This document shows positions 1-5,066 of a stretch of 5,066 nt of DNA, one piece after another. Under the pieces are notes generated by a model. That model saw only the letters and a program-made list of their open reading frames with translations. It made no database searches and was not told the origin of the DNA. The DNA comes from Collinsella sp. AM18-10 (GTDB lineage: Bacteria > Actinomycetota > Coriobacteriia > Coriobacteriales > Coriobacteriaceae), in the NCBI RefSeq assembly GCF_003471585.1, contig NZ_QRJO01000030.1, positions 1 to 5,066 on the forward strand, given 5' to 3'. The stretch's first letter is position 1; each line of letters opens with the position of its first letter. The translations under genes and the position numbers were made by a program.

Positions 1-2
1 CG

Positions 3-68
3 CTTCGAATCGGGCGCTACACCAACTTTCTCGACACTACCCCGTCTGGGCATATGTCAAAAAATTAG
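3..68 (+). CDS. possible C-terminal end of an unidentified plus-strand gene (partial)
   Basis: The third forward frame is open from the window edge to a TAG at 66-68 and would encode a tail ending GRYTNFLDTTPSGHMSKN. Its first dozen codons mostly end in C or G, like the real genes in this window, and the frame would converge on ldh across the hairpin at 129-164. I do not recognise the protein. About twenty codons are too few to prove coding, and the other forward frames and one reverse frame are also open here. This is a weak call; the stretch may simply be non-coding. Confidence 0.18.
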   Translation, partial: LRIGRYTNFLDTTPSGHMSKN

Positions 69-128
69 GCGAATCCGGCATGGCCCTCCCATCAACTATG
101 GTGCATTGGGGTCAGGTTACTTTGCACC

Positions 129-164
129 AAAAAGGCGCCCGGGCCGTGTGGACCCGGACGCCTT
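129..164 (-). terminator. intrinsic terminator of ldh
   Basis: A GC-rich hairpin lies about 30 nt past the ldh stop codon. Bases 134-137 pair with 159-162 and 139-143 pair with 153-157, with one C/A mismatch between the two blocks and a 9-nt loop. Two A-T pairs (132-133 with 163-164) extend the base. On the minus strand the stem is followed by a run of five U (plus-strand A at 129-133), the expected Rho-independent form. In the plus direction the tail is only moderately T-rich, so bidirectional action is possible but weaker. Confidence 0.8.
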
Positions 165-195
165 CATTGTAGCTTTTCGCTCTAGCGAGCTTGAT

Positions 196-1146
196 TTAGC
201 AGGAGAAGTCGACGCTGTCGATGATGTCCTTGAGGGCCTTGGCGGAGGCGGTGAGCTCATGCTGCTCGTCATCGTTCAGCGGCACGGGGACGCGACAGAC
301 GACGCCGTCGCGGCCAACGACCGTCGGCATGGAGATGGCAAGATCGGACAGGCCATACTCGCCCACCATGAGCGAGGAGACGGGCAGAACGGTCTGCTCA
401 TCGCGCATGACGGCGGTGCAGATGCGCTTGACGGCCATGGCGACGCCATAGTAGGTGGCGTGCTTCTTCTCGATGATGGTGTAGGCGGAGTTCTTGACGT
501 CCTCGGCGATGCGCTTCTCGGCAGCCTCATGCTCCAGATGACCGTGAAGCTCGCAGAAAGTGTTCAGCGGCACGCCGGCAACCTGGGCGCTGGACCAAGC
601 GACAAACTCAGAGTCGCCGTGCTCACCCATGACATAGGCCTGGACATCGCGCGGGTCAACCTCGACGTGGGCACCAAGCATCTGCTGCAGACGGCCAGTG
701 TCGAGCACGGTGCCGGAGCCGATGACATGGCCCTCGGGCAGGCCGGACATCTTGATGGCGGCATAGGTCAGAACATCGACCGGGTTGGAGACAATGAGCA
801 GAATGCCGTCGAAGCCAGACTTCTTAATTTCGGGAATGATGGACTTAAAGATGTTGACGTTCTTGTTGACCAGGTCCAGACGGGTCTCACCGGGCTTCTG
901 GGCAGCGCCAGCGGTGACGACGATCATGGCGGCGTCGGCGACATCGGAATAATCGCCGGCGTAGATCTTCATCGGCTCGGCAAACGTCATGCCGTGCGCG
1001 ATATCCAGGGCCTCACCCTCGGCGCGGTTCTTGTCCACGTCGATGAGGACCATCTCGGAGAACAGACCGCTCTGCATCAGCGCGAACGCCGAAGACGAAC
1101 CGACGAAACCGCAGCCGACAATAGCGACCTTCTTCTCGTTAACCAT
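196..1146 (-). CDS. ldh: L-lactate dehydrogenase (NAD-dependent)
   Basis: Cytoplasmic enzyme that reduces pyruvate to L-lactate with NADH, regenerating NAD+ in fermentation. The 316-residue length is normal for the family. Visible in order: Rossmann GCGFVG at 11-16; Asp36, which contacts the NAD ribose; the mobile loop GAAQKPGETR at 80-89, with Gln83 at the lactate/malate discriminating position (malate dehydrogenases carry Arg) and substrate Arg89; SNPVD at 120-124; Asp149 and Arg152; and the catalytic GEHGDSE with His176. The positions that bind fructose-1,6-bisphosphate in allosteric bacterial LDHs (Arg173 and His188 in Bacillus numbering) are Gln154 and Gln169 here, so FBP activation is doubtful. 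The frame extends 26 codons further upstream, but the ATG at 1146 has a GGGAG Shine-Dalgarno at good spacing and gives the standard N-terminus. The gene is flanked by its own terminator and a leader dyad. Confidence 0.95.
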   Translation of the reverse strand: MVNEKKVAIVGCGFVGSSSAFALMQSGLFSEMVLIDVDKNRAEGEALDIAHGMTFAEPMKIYAGDYSDVADAAMIVVTAGAAQKPGETRLDLVNKNVNIFKSIIPEIKKSGFDGILLIVSNPVDVLTYAAIKMSGLPEGHVIGSGTVLDTGRLQQMLGAHVEVDPRDVQAYVMGEHGDSEFVAWSSAQVAGVPLNTFCELHGHLEHEAAEKRIAEDVKNSAYTIIEKKHATYYGVAMAVKRICTAVMRDEQTVLPVSSLMVGEYGLSDLAISMPTVVGRDGVVCRVPVPLNDDEQHELTASAKALKDIIDSVDFSC

Positions 1147-1152
1147 TAGAAA

Positions 1153-1157
1153 CTCCC
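1153..1157 (-). promoter_or_regulatory. ribosome binding site of ldh
   Basis: GGGAG on the minus strand, 6 nt before the ATG at 1146. It decides between this start and an in-frame upstream ATG at 1224, which would add 26 residues that do not resemble an LDH N-terminus. Confidence 0.8.
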
Positions 1158-1171
1158 ATCTCTCTCCACAA

Positions 1172-1204
1172 ACAAGCCACCCGGGAACGACCCGAGCGGC
1201 TTGT
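1172..1204 (-). other. inverted repeat in the ldh leader
   Basis: ACAAGCC (1172-1178) is complementary to GGCTTGT (1198-1204), and inside it CGGG (1182-1185) pairs with CCCG (1191-1194) around a 5-nt loop, separated by a small internal loop. It sits 26 nt upstream of the ldh start. No convincing U-tract follows on the minus strand, so it is not a clear terminator. It could be an RNA stem in the 5' UTR or a DNA operator. A CATAAT hexamer at 1236-1241 (minus strand) could be the -10 element, but I see no good -35 partner. Confidence 0.45.
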
Positions 1205-1315
1205 CGTAATCCCAATACATCCAATCGGGACTTTGATTATGCTCCTATTCGCAGCCAAAAATCGACCGTTTACCGAAATTGTTTGCAGGATTCGTAAAAT
1301 AACTGCACGAAATCG

Positions 1316-1341
1316 GTTTCGAGCTATTGACGAGTCGAAAC
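1316..1341 (-). terminator. hairpin after the aminotransferase gene, possible terminator
   Basis: GTTTCGA (1316-1322) pairs with TCGAAAC (1335-1341). Two further pairs form if one base is bulged, leaving a 7-nt loop. It begins 6 nt past the aminotransferase stop. What follows on the minus strand is only mildly T-rich (CGATTTCG), so termination would be inefficient or need another factor. Its position is the main support. Confidence 0.4.
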
Positions 1342-1347
1342 AGGTTT

Positions 1348-2511
1348 CTAATACAGACCCGCCTCGCGGATGGCCTCGACAGCCAAAGCAATCTGATCGG
1401 GCGGCAGGACCAGCGCCATGCGCACGTGTCCCTCGCCCGAAGGACCAAAGCTCGCGCCCGGCGTCACCACAACGCCGGCCTTCTCCATGAGCTCCTCGCA
1501 AAACGCCATGGAATCGGTGCGACCACCGGGAAGCTTGGCCCACACAAACATAGAGCCATGCGCGTTGGGACGCTCCCAGCCCAGGCCCTCAAGACCGTCG
1601 CACAGGGCATCGCGGCGCTCCTGGTACTTCAGACGCTGCGCCTCGACCTCATCGCGCGGACCGTTCAGGCAGGCGATAGCAGCCTTCTGGATCGGGAAGA
1701 ACATACCAAAGTCGATCTGGCCGCGCAGCTTGGCAAAGGCCGAGACCACATCCTCGCGACCGACCAAAAAGCCGATACGCGCACCGGTGACGTTAAACGA
1801 CTTGGAGAGCGAGAAGAACTCAACGCCCACCTCGAGCGCGCCGGGATACTGCAAGAAGCTGCCGCCCGGCTCGCCGTCGAACACGATGTCGGAGTATGCG
1901 TTGTCGTGAACGATGAGCAGGTCGTGCTCGCGGGCGAAAGCGATGACCTCCTCGTAGACCTCGGGCGTGCCCACCGAGCCCACCGGGTTGGCGGGCAGCG
2001 ACACAATCATGTACTTGGCACGATCGGCCACCTCGGGATCGATACCCGCCACATAGGGCAGGTAATTGTGCTCCGCCACCAGCGGATAGTACTCGAGCTT
2101 GGCATCGGCGATCTTGGCACCCGCCTCAAAGACCGGGTAGCACGGATCGGGAACCAGGATGGTGTCACCCGGATCGAGCAGGGCCAGGCCCAAATGGCCC
2201 ACGCCCTCCTGCGTGCCGTTGCACGACTGCACCATGGACGGTGTAATGCCCGAAACGCCAAAGCGACGCTCATAGTAATCGCACACGGCTTGTTTGAGTT
2301 CGGGCAGGTCGCGCAGGGCATACTTCCACATCTCGGGATCTTGGGCTGCATGCGTGAGCGCCTCGACCACATGGTCGTACGGCTTAAAGTCGGGCGTGCC
2401 CACGCTCATGTTGTAAATAGTCTTGCCCTGAGCCTTCAGCGCGAGAAGTTCGTTGTTGAGCGAGGCGAAGACCTCCGCGCCAAAGCGGTCGAGACGCTGC
2501 GATGCCTGCAT
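1348..2511 (-). CDS. class I/II PLP-dependent aminotransferase (DapL/AlaT-like)
   Basis: Cytoplasmic fold-type I transaminase of 387 residues moving an amino group between an amino acid and a 2-oxo acid. Visible: the N-terminal substrate loop VGTPDF at 37-42; the phosphate-binding turn NGTQEG at 98-103; Tyr125 at the ring-stacking position; Asn175 in PANPVG; Asp203 and Tyr206 in HDNAYSD; the Schiff-base lysine Lys237 in SLSKSFNVTGAR, with Arg245; and a C-terminal substrate-carboxylate arginine near 364. The pattern resembles enzymes annotated as LL-diaminopimelate, aspartate or alanine aminotransferase, and sequence alone does not settle the substrate. PANPVG replaces the more usual PNNPTG. 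The ATG at 2511 is chosen because AAAGGTGG precedes it at good spacing; an in-frame ATG at 2610 would translate through the terminator hairpin and lacks an SD. The gene follows nadE by 118 nt. Confidence 0.9.
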   Translation of the reverse strand: MQASQRLDRFGAEVFASLNNELLALKAQGKTIYNMSVGTPDFKPYDHVVEALTHAAQDPEMWKYALRDLPELKQAVCDYYERRFGVSGITPSMVQSCNGTQEGVGHLGLALLDPGDTILVPDPCYPVFEAGAKIADAKLEYYPLVAEHNYLPYVAGIDPEVADRAKYMIVSLPANPVGSVGTPEVYEEVIAFAREHDLLIVHDNAYSDIVFDGEPGGSFLQYPGALEVGVEFFSLSKSFNVTGARIGFLVGREDVVSAFAKLRGQIDFGMFFPIQKAAIACLNGPRDEVEAQRLKYQERRDALCDGLEGLGWERPNAHGSMFVWAKLPGGRTDSMAFCEELMEKAGVVVTPGASFGPSGEGHVRMALVLPPDQIALAVEAIREAGLY

Positions 2512-2515
2512 GGTG

Positions 2516-2523
2516 CCACCTTT
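2516..2523 (-). promoter_or_regulatory. ribosome binding site of the aminotransferase gene
   Basis: AAAGGTGG on the minus strand ends 4 nt before the ATG at 2511, with the AAAGG core at about 7 nt. It fixes the start of the gene and sits only 7 nt beyond the U-tract of the terminator-like hairpin. Confidence 0.8.
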
Positions 2524-2530
2524 CGATATG

Positions 2531-2561
2531 AAAAACGCGGCGCTCCGACAAGAGCGCCGCG
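2531..2561 (-). terminator. intrinsic terminator between nadE and the aminotransferase gene, possible attenuator
   Basis: A perfect 10-bp GC-rich stem, CGCGGCGCTC (2536-2545) with GAGCGCCGCG (2552-2561), closes a 6-nt loop. On the minus strand it is followed at once by five U (plus-strand A at 2531-2535). This is a clear Rho-independent terminator. It lies about 70 nt past the nadE stop, which suits ending nadE. It also lies only 19 nt before the aminotransferase ATG, too close for a separate promoter with an SD leader downstream of it. Transcripts for the aminotransferase must therefore cross it. Confidence 0.85.
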
Positions 2562-2572
2562 CGATACGGGCC

Positions 2573-2601
2573 ATCAGATTGCAAAAGTGTAACGCTTGCA
2601 A
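2573..2601 (-). promoter_or_regulatory. candidate promoter upstream of the aminotransferase terminator hairpin
   Basis: On the minus strand TTGCAA (2596-2601, 4 of 6 against the sigma-70 type -35) and TCTGAT (2573-2578, 4 of 6 against the -10) are separated by exactly 17 nt. Transcription would begin near 2566, so the mRNA would open almost directly with the hairpin at 2536-2561. The spacer also contains a second TTGCAA (2579-2584). The hexamers are only moderate matches, so this is tentative. Confidence 0.3.
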
Positions 2602-2629
2602 CCCCCGCATTGGTTCAATTTAGCCAACC

Positions 2630-4630
2630 TTAGTCAATTGCATTAAGCGCGTCGATCTGCGCAAGCCACAGTCGCGAGCTGGCGTCACTCGGCATACGCC
2701 AATCGCCGCGCGGACTGAGCGTCACCGAGCCCACCTTGGGACCATCGGGCAGGCAGCTGCGCTTAAACTGCTGGGCAAAGAAGCGACGATAGAACGTACG
2801 CAGCCACGTGTGAACGGTCTTGGCATCGTAGACGCCCTCGAAGCTCTTGAGCGCCATGCGGTAGATCTTGCCCGGCTCAAAGCCAAAACGCAGTAGGTAG
2901 TAGAGGAAGTAGTCGTGCAGCTCGTACGGGCCCACCAAATCCTCGGTCTTCTGCGCAATCTCGCCGTCGCCCGTGGGCGGCAGAAGCTCGGGGGACACCG
3001 GCGTATCGAGGATGTCGAGCAGCGTCTCGGCAATACGCCCGCCAAAGACATCAGCCGCATAACGCACCAGATGACGCACAAGCGTCTTGGGCACGCTCGC
3101 ATTGACGGCATACATGCTCATGTGGTCTCCGTTATAGGTAGCCCAGCCGAGCGCCAGCTCCGACAGGTCACCGGTGCCGATGACAAAGCCGCCAGCCTGG
3201 TTGGCCAAGTCCATCAGAATCTGCGTACGCTCGCGGGCTTGGCTGTTCTCGTAAGTCACGTCCTGCACGGCCGAATCGTGCTCAATGTCCTTGAAGTGCT
3301 GCTCCACGGCCGCGTGGATCGAAACCTCGCGGAAGCTCACGCCAAGGTCGCGAGCGAGCGACTCGGCATTCGACTTGGTACGATGCGTCGTGCCAAAGCC
3401 GGGCATGGACACGGCAGTGATGCCTGTGCGCGGCAGCCCCAGCGCATCAAAGGCACGCACGGTCACAAGCAGTGCCAACGTGGAGTCCAGGCCGCCCGAA
3501 AGACCGATGACAGCCGCCTTGGTACCCGTATGGGCAAGGCGGGTCTTGAGGCCCGCAGTCTGCAGGTCGAGGATGGTCTCGCAGCGCTCGGCCAGGTCGC
3601 CATGGTCGGCCGGCACAAAGGGCGCGCGCGGGAAAACGCGGTCGATATCGCAGGCATCGCGCAGGACAGGCTCTTCGGCCAACACACCCTCAAACGAAAA
3701 CTCAACGGTCGTGTCCTCCGGCGCATCGTCCGCGCGTGTCCACGTCGTCGAGCGGCGGCGCTCGGCAACCAGGCGGTCAAGGTCAACATCGGCGACGGCC
3801 ATGTCGCAGGTAAGCAGTTTGGTGGCGGCCAGCTTAGAGCCGTTTTCGTAGATCAGGTTCTCGCCCGCAAAGACCATGTCGGTCGTGGACTCGCCCTCGC
3901 TCGCATCGGCGTAGACATAGGCGCAGTACAGGCGCGCACTCTGATTGGAGATAAGGCTGCGGCGGTAATCCGCCTTGCCGATAATCTCGTCCGAGGCCGA
4001 CGGGTTGAGAATCACCGTCGCACCGGCAAGCGCCATCTCGGTCGAAGGGGGTGCCGGCACCCACAGGTCCTCACAGACTTCAACGCCCAGCACCAGGTCC
4101 TCGGCGCCTTCATCACAGCAACGGTAGACAAGCCCCGAACCCAGCGGGACCGGACCCTGACCGGCAAATTCAACCCACACGGGATCCGCAGGCGCCGGAG
4201 CAAACCAACGGCGCTCATAGAACTCGCCATAGTTGGGCAGATACTTCTTGGCCGTGAGGCCCAAAAGCTCGCCCGCGCAGCACACGGCGGCGCAGTTGTA
4301 GATATTCTCGGCAACTGCAACGGGAAGACCGATGGTAAAGACGACCGGCAACTCACGGGTTTCATCAAGGATGTGCACAAGTGCCGCCTCGCAGGCATGC
4401 AGCAGTGTGCGGTTATGGAACAGATCGGCCGCGGTATAGCCGCACAGATTAAGCTCGGGCAACACCAACGCGCGAATGCCGCGCTCGGCAGCTCTGCGAA
4501 CAGCTGCCAGCGCAACCTCGGCATTACCCTCGACATCGGCCACGCGAATCTGCGGCGACGCCGCCGCCACACGCAAAAAGCCATCGTTCTTATTAGCCGA
4601 AACGCAGCATTGCCTTGTTGATCTGGACAC
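2630..4630 (-). CDS. nadE: glutamine-dependent NAD+ synthase
   Basis: Makes NAD+ from nicotinic acid adenine dinucleotide, ATP and glutamine, the last step of NAD biosynthesis. The 666 residues match the long two-domain form (actinobacterial enzymes are about 680). The N-terminal nitrilase-type glutaminase carries the triad Glu59 (LPELNLCGY), Lys128 (LTAKKYLPNYGEFYE) and Cys186 (GVEVCEDLW). The C-terminal synthetase domain has the ATP-binding SGGLDS at 378-383, then TYENSQAR, and GTGDLSELALGWATYNGDHMSMY, a family hallmark. Ammonia passes from the first domain to the second. The start is a GTG: AGAAGGGG lies 6 nt upstream and no better start follows before the conserved VAAASPQ block at 21-27. 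That leaves a 20-residue N-terminal lead containing a Cys-Cys pair of no known role. All catalytic residues seem intact. Confidence 0.96.
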   Translation of the reverse strand: MSRSTRQCCVSANKNDGFLRVAAASPQIRVADVEGNAEVALAAVRRAAERGIRALVLPELNLCGYTAADLFHNRTLLHACEAALVHILDETRELPVVFTIGLPVAVAENIYNCAAVCCAGELLGLTAKKYLPNYGEFYERRWFAPAPADPVWVEFAGQGPVPLGSGLVYRCCDEGAEDLVLGVEVCEDLWVPAPPSTEMALAGATVILNPSASDEIIGKADYRRSLISNQSARLYCAYVYADASEGESTTDMVFAGENLIYENGSKLAATKLLTCDMAVADVDLDRLVAERRRSTTWTRADDAPEDTTVEFSFEGVLAEEPVLRDACDIDRVFPRAPFVPADHGDLAERCETILDLQTAGLKTRLAHTGTKAAVIGLSGGLDSTLALLVTVRAFDALGLPRTGITAVSMPGFGTTHRTKSNAESLARDLGVSFREVSIHAAVEQHFKDIEHDSAVQDVTYENSQARERTQILMDLANQAGGFVIGTGDLSELALGWATYNGDHMSMYAVNASVPKTLVRHLVRYAADVFGGRIAETLLDILDTPVSPELLPPTGDGEIAQKTEDLVGPYELHDYFLYYLLRFGFEPGKIYRMALKSFEGVYDAKTVHTWLRTFYRRFFAQQFKRSCLPDGPKVGSVTLSPRGDWRMPSDASSRLWLAQIDALNAID

Positions 4631-4636
4631 TGGAGG

Positions 4637-4644
4637 CCCCTTCT
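4637..4644 (-). promoter_or_regulatory. ribosome binding site of nadE
   Basis: AGAAGGGG on the minus strand with a 6-nt spacer to the GTG at 4630. It supports the GTG start. I see no confident promoter hexamer pair between here and the terminator at 4761. Confidence 0.7.
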
Positions 4645-4699
4645 ACCCTGAGATTCAGTCTAACGGACGTTCACATATCTCTAACTAGCCAAAGCAACC

Positions 4700-4715
4700 T
4701 CTCAGTTTACTGAGA
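4700..4715 (-). other. short inverted repeat upstream of nadE
   Basis: TCTCAG (4700-4705) and CTGAGA (4710-4715) form a perfect 6-bp stem with a TTTA loop, about 70 nt before the nadE start. No U-tract follows, so it is not a terminator. It may be an operator or a weak leader stem; the strand is assigned only because nadE is the nearest gene. Confidence 0.3.
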
Positions 4716-4760
4716 CGCCAACCTGTGCTAAGAGCATGTATTCCAAAAATATCTTTAATT

Positions 4761-4794
4761 AAAAAAGGAGAAATCGATAATCGACTTCTCCTTT
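4761..4794 (-). terminator. intrinsic terminator of the small-peptide transcript
   Basis: AAAGGAGAA (4764-4772) pairs with TTCTCCTTT (4786-4794). After a single A/C mismatch, TCGA (4774-4777) pairs with TCGA (4781-4784) around a 3-nt loop. On the minus strand the stem runs into TTTTTTAATTAAAG, a good U-tract. It lies 24 nt past the stop of the 36-codon gene and insulates nadE from it. Confidence 0.8.
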
Positions 4795-4818
4795 AAGCGA
4801 GGCAAGTTAATTCCGAAA

Positions 4819-4929
4819 CTAATGGCAGAATTTATCCATGTAGTCCTCAAAGTCGAACACTTCTACCACGACGCCCTCTTCCTGAGACTCTTTCAGTTGC
4901 TCCAAGAGATCTTTGTTAATAACGTCCAT
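4819..4929 (-). CDS. small acidic peptide of 36 residues, function unknown
   Basis: An ATG at 4929 is preceded by AGGAGG with a 7-nt spacer and leads to a TAG at 4819-4821, then an intrinsic terminator 24 nt on. Residues 1-18 look like an acidic amphipathic helix (LLEQL at 8-12), Gly19 breaks it, residues 20-25 are beta-prone (VVVEVF), and the tail holds Phe27, Tyr30, Phe34 and a single Cys35 before a final His. I count 11 acidic residues against 3 lysines. There is no signal peptide or membrane segment. The start lies 13 nt after the stop of the upstream gene, so the two are probably co-transcribed and translationally coupled. I do not recognise the family. A leader-plus-short-core modified-peptide precursor, a signalling peptide, or a small partner protein of the upstream gene would all fit; none is shown. 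Confidence 0.65.
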   Translation of the reverse strand: MDVINKDLLEQLKESQEEGVVVEVFDFEDYMDKFCH

Positions 4930-4936
4930 GCAGAAA

Positions 4937-4942
4937 CCTCCT
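4937..4942 (-). promoter_or_regulatory. ribosome binding site of the 36-residue peptide gene
   Basis: A full-consensus AGGAGG on the minus strand, directly abutting the stop codon of the upstream gene (4943-4945) and 7 nt before the ATG at 4929. It is the strongest SD in the window and the main reason for calling the short gene. Confidence 0.8.
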
Positions 4943-5066
4943 CTATCTAATCAATTGTAGTATATCTGCTTTCATGCAATTATCAACCAACTTGTTTAAT
5001 TGCTCCTCGTTTGTCGATAGTCCCTCCTTGATTCTCATTTTCATTGCAACAGCCTCAGGACTCAGC
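4943..5066 (-). CDS. 3' end of an unidentified gene (partial)
   Basis: The frame enters from beyond the window edge and stays open for 40 codons to a TAG at 4943-4945. The visible C-terminus begins LSPEAVAMKMRIKEG, continues through charged, helix-prone sequence (NEEQLNKLVDNC) and ends ADILQLIR. It uses codons such as AGA, CTA, ATA and TTA that the downstream GC-rich genes mostly avoid. An internal ATG at about 5044 has no clear SD, so the gene most likely starts outside the window. The fragment is too short to identify, and no motif points to an enzyme or regulator. It is followed directly by the SD of the small-peptide gene, suggesting a shared transcript. Confidence 0.55.
   Translation of the reverse strand, partial: LSPEAVAMKMRIKEGLSTNEEQLNKLVDNCMKADILQLIR

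Noticed and set aside
1..30. tRNA-like 3' end (TTCGAAT followed by ACACCA)
   Set aside because: The distance from the T-loop motif to CCA is two nt too short, and the T-stem bases do not pair. The reverse strand resembles a D-loop (AGTTGGT), but its D and anticodon stems do not pair either.
3..53. Minus-strand ATG at 53 opening a frame beginning MPRRGSVEKVGVAPDSK, reminiscent of the ribosomal protein S7 N-terminus
   Set aside because: The resemblance is mainly MPRRG and PDSK. No Shine-Dalgarno lies upstream, there is no rpsL-like gene before it, and codon use is not host-like. It is cut by the window edge, so it cannot be supported.
106..1149. Long plus-strand open frame opposite ldh
   Set aside because: It is an antisense shadow of a well-supported LDH gene: GC-rich coding DNA often leaves the opposite frame open, and the translation shows no recognisable domain.
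2512..2610. N-terminal extension of the aminotransferase from the ATG at 2610
   Set aside because: It would be translated through the terminator hairpin, has no SD, and is rich in Arg and Cys, unlike the family; the ATG at 2511 has a good SD.
2915..4621. 568-codon plus-strand open frame opposite nadE, and a similar one at 1327-2592
   Set aside because: Both mirror genes with intact catalytic motifs on the minus strand. The translations are low-complexity, rich in Arg, Gly and His, with no family resemblance.
4822..4950. Plus-strand open frame opposite the 36-codon gene (starts MAEFIHVVLK)
   Set aside because: No Shine-Dalgarno precedes its ATG. The minus-strand frame has a consensus AGGAGG, an adjacent upstream stop and a terminator in the right orientation.

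Overview
The window carries three metabolic genes on the minus strand, in transcription order nadE (glutamine-dependent NAD+ synthase), a class I/II PLP aminotransferase, and an L-lactate dehydrogenase gene. Together they fill about 196-4630. They are GC-rich, with strong G/C preference at third codon positions. Upstream of nadE (about 4741-5066) the composition drops to roughly 39% GC by hand count. This AT-richer stretch holds the 3' end of an unidentified gene and a complete 36-codon gene too short for routine ORF calling. The mix of a fermentative L-LDH, an actinobacterial-type long NadE (fused nitrilase and synthetase domains) and high GC fits a Gram-positive anaerobe of the Coriobacteriia (Collinsella-like). 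That placement is inference from protein style, not a database result.

Layout: positions 1-68 hold at most a fragment of a neighbouring gene that cannot be identified. A strong hairpin with a U-tract at 129-164 ends ldh. The ldh gene runs 196-1146 with an SD at 1153-1157 and a long dyad in its leader (1172-1204). A second hairpin (1316-1341) lies just past the aminotransferase stop. The aminotransferase gene is 1348-2511. Only 19 nt before its start codon sits a perfect 10-bp hairpin followed by five U residues, which on the minus strand is a textbook intrinsic terminator. nadE is 2630-4630 with a GTG start. A further terminator at 4761-4794 ends the small-peptide transcript, and the peptide gene is 4819-4929. 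The partial upstream gene enters from beyond 5066 and stops at 4943, 13 nt before the peptide start.

How they may work together: NadE makes the NAD+ that LDH recycles from NADH during fermentation, and the aminotransferase links 2-oxo acids to amino acids. Terminator-like hairpins separate the genes, so they look like neighbouring units, not one tight operon. The two points most worth following up are the small acidic peptide gene coupled to an AT-rich upstream gene, and the terminator placed in the aminotransferase leader, which suggests attenuation or regulated read-through from nadE or from a promoter just upstream of the hairpin.
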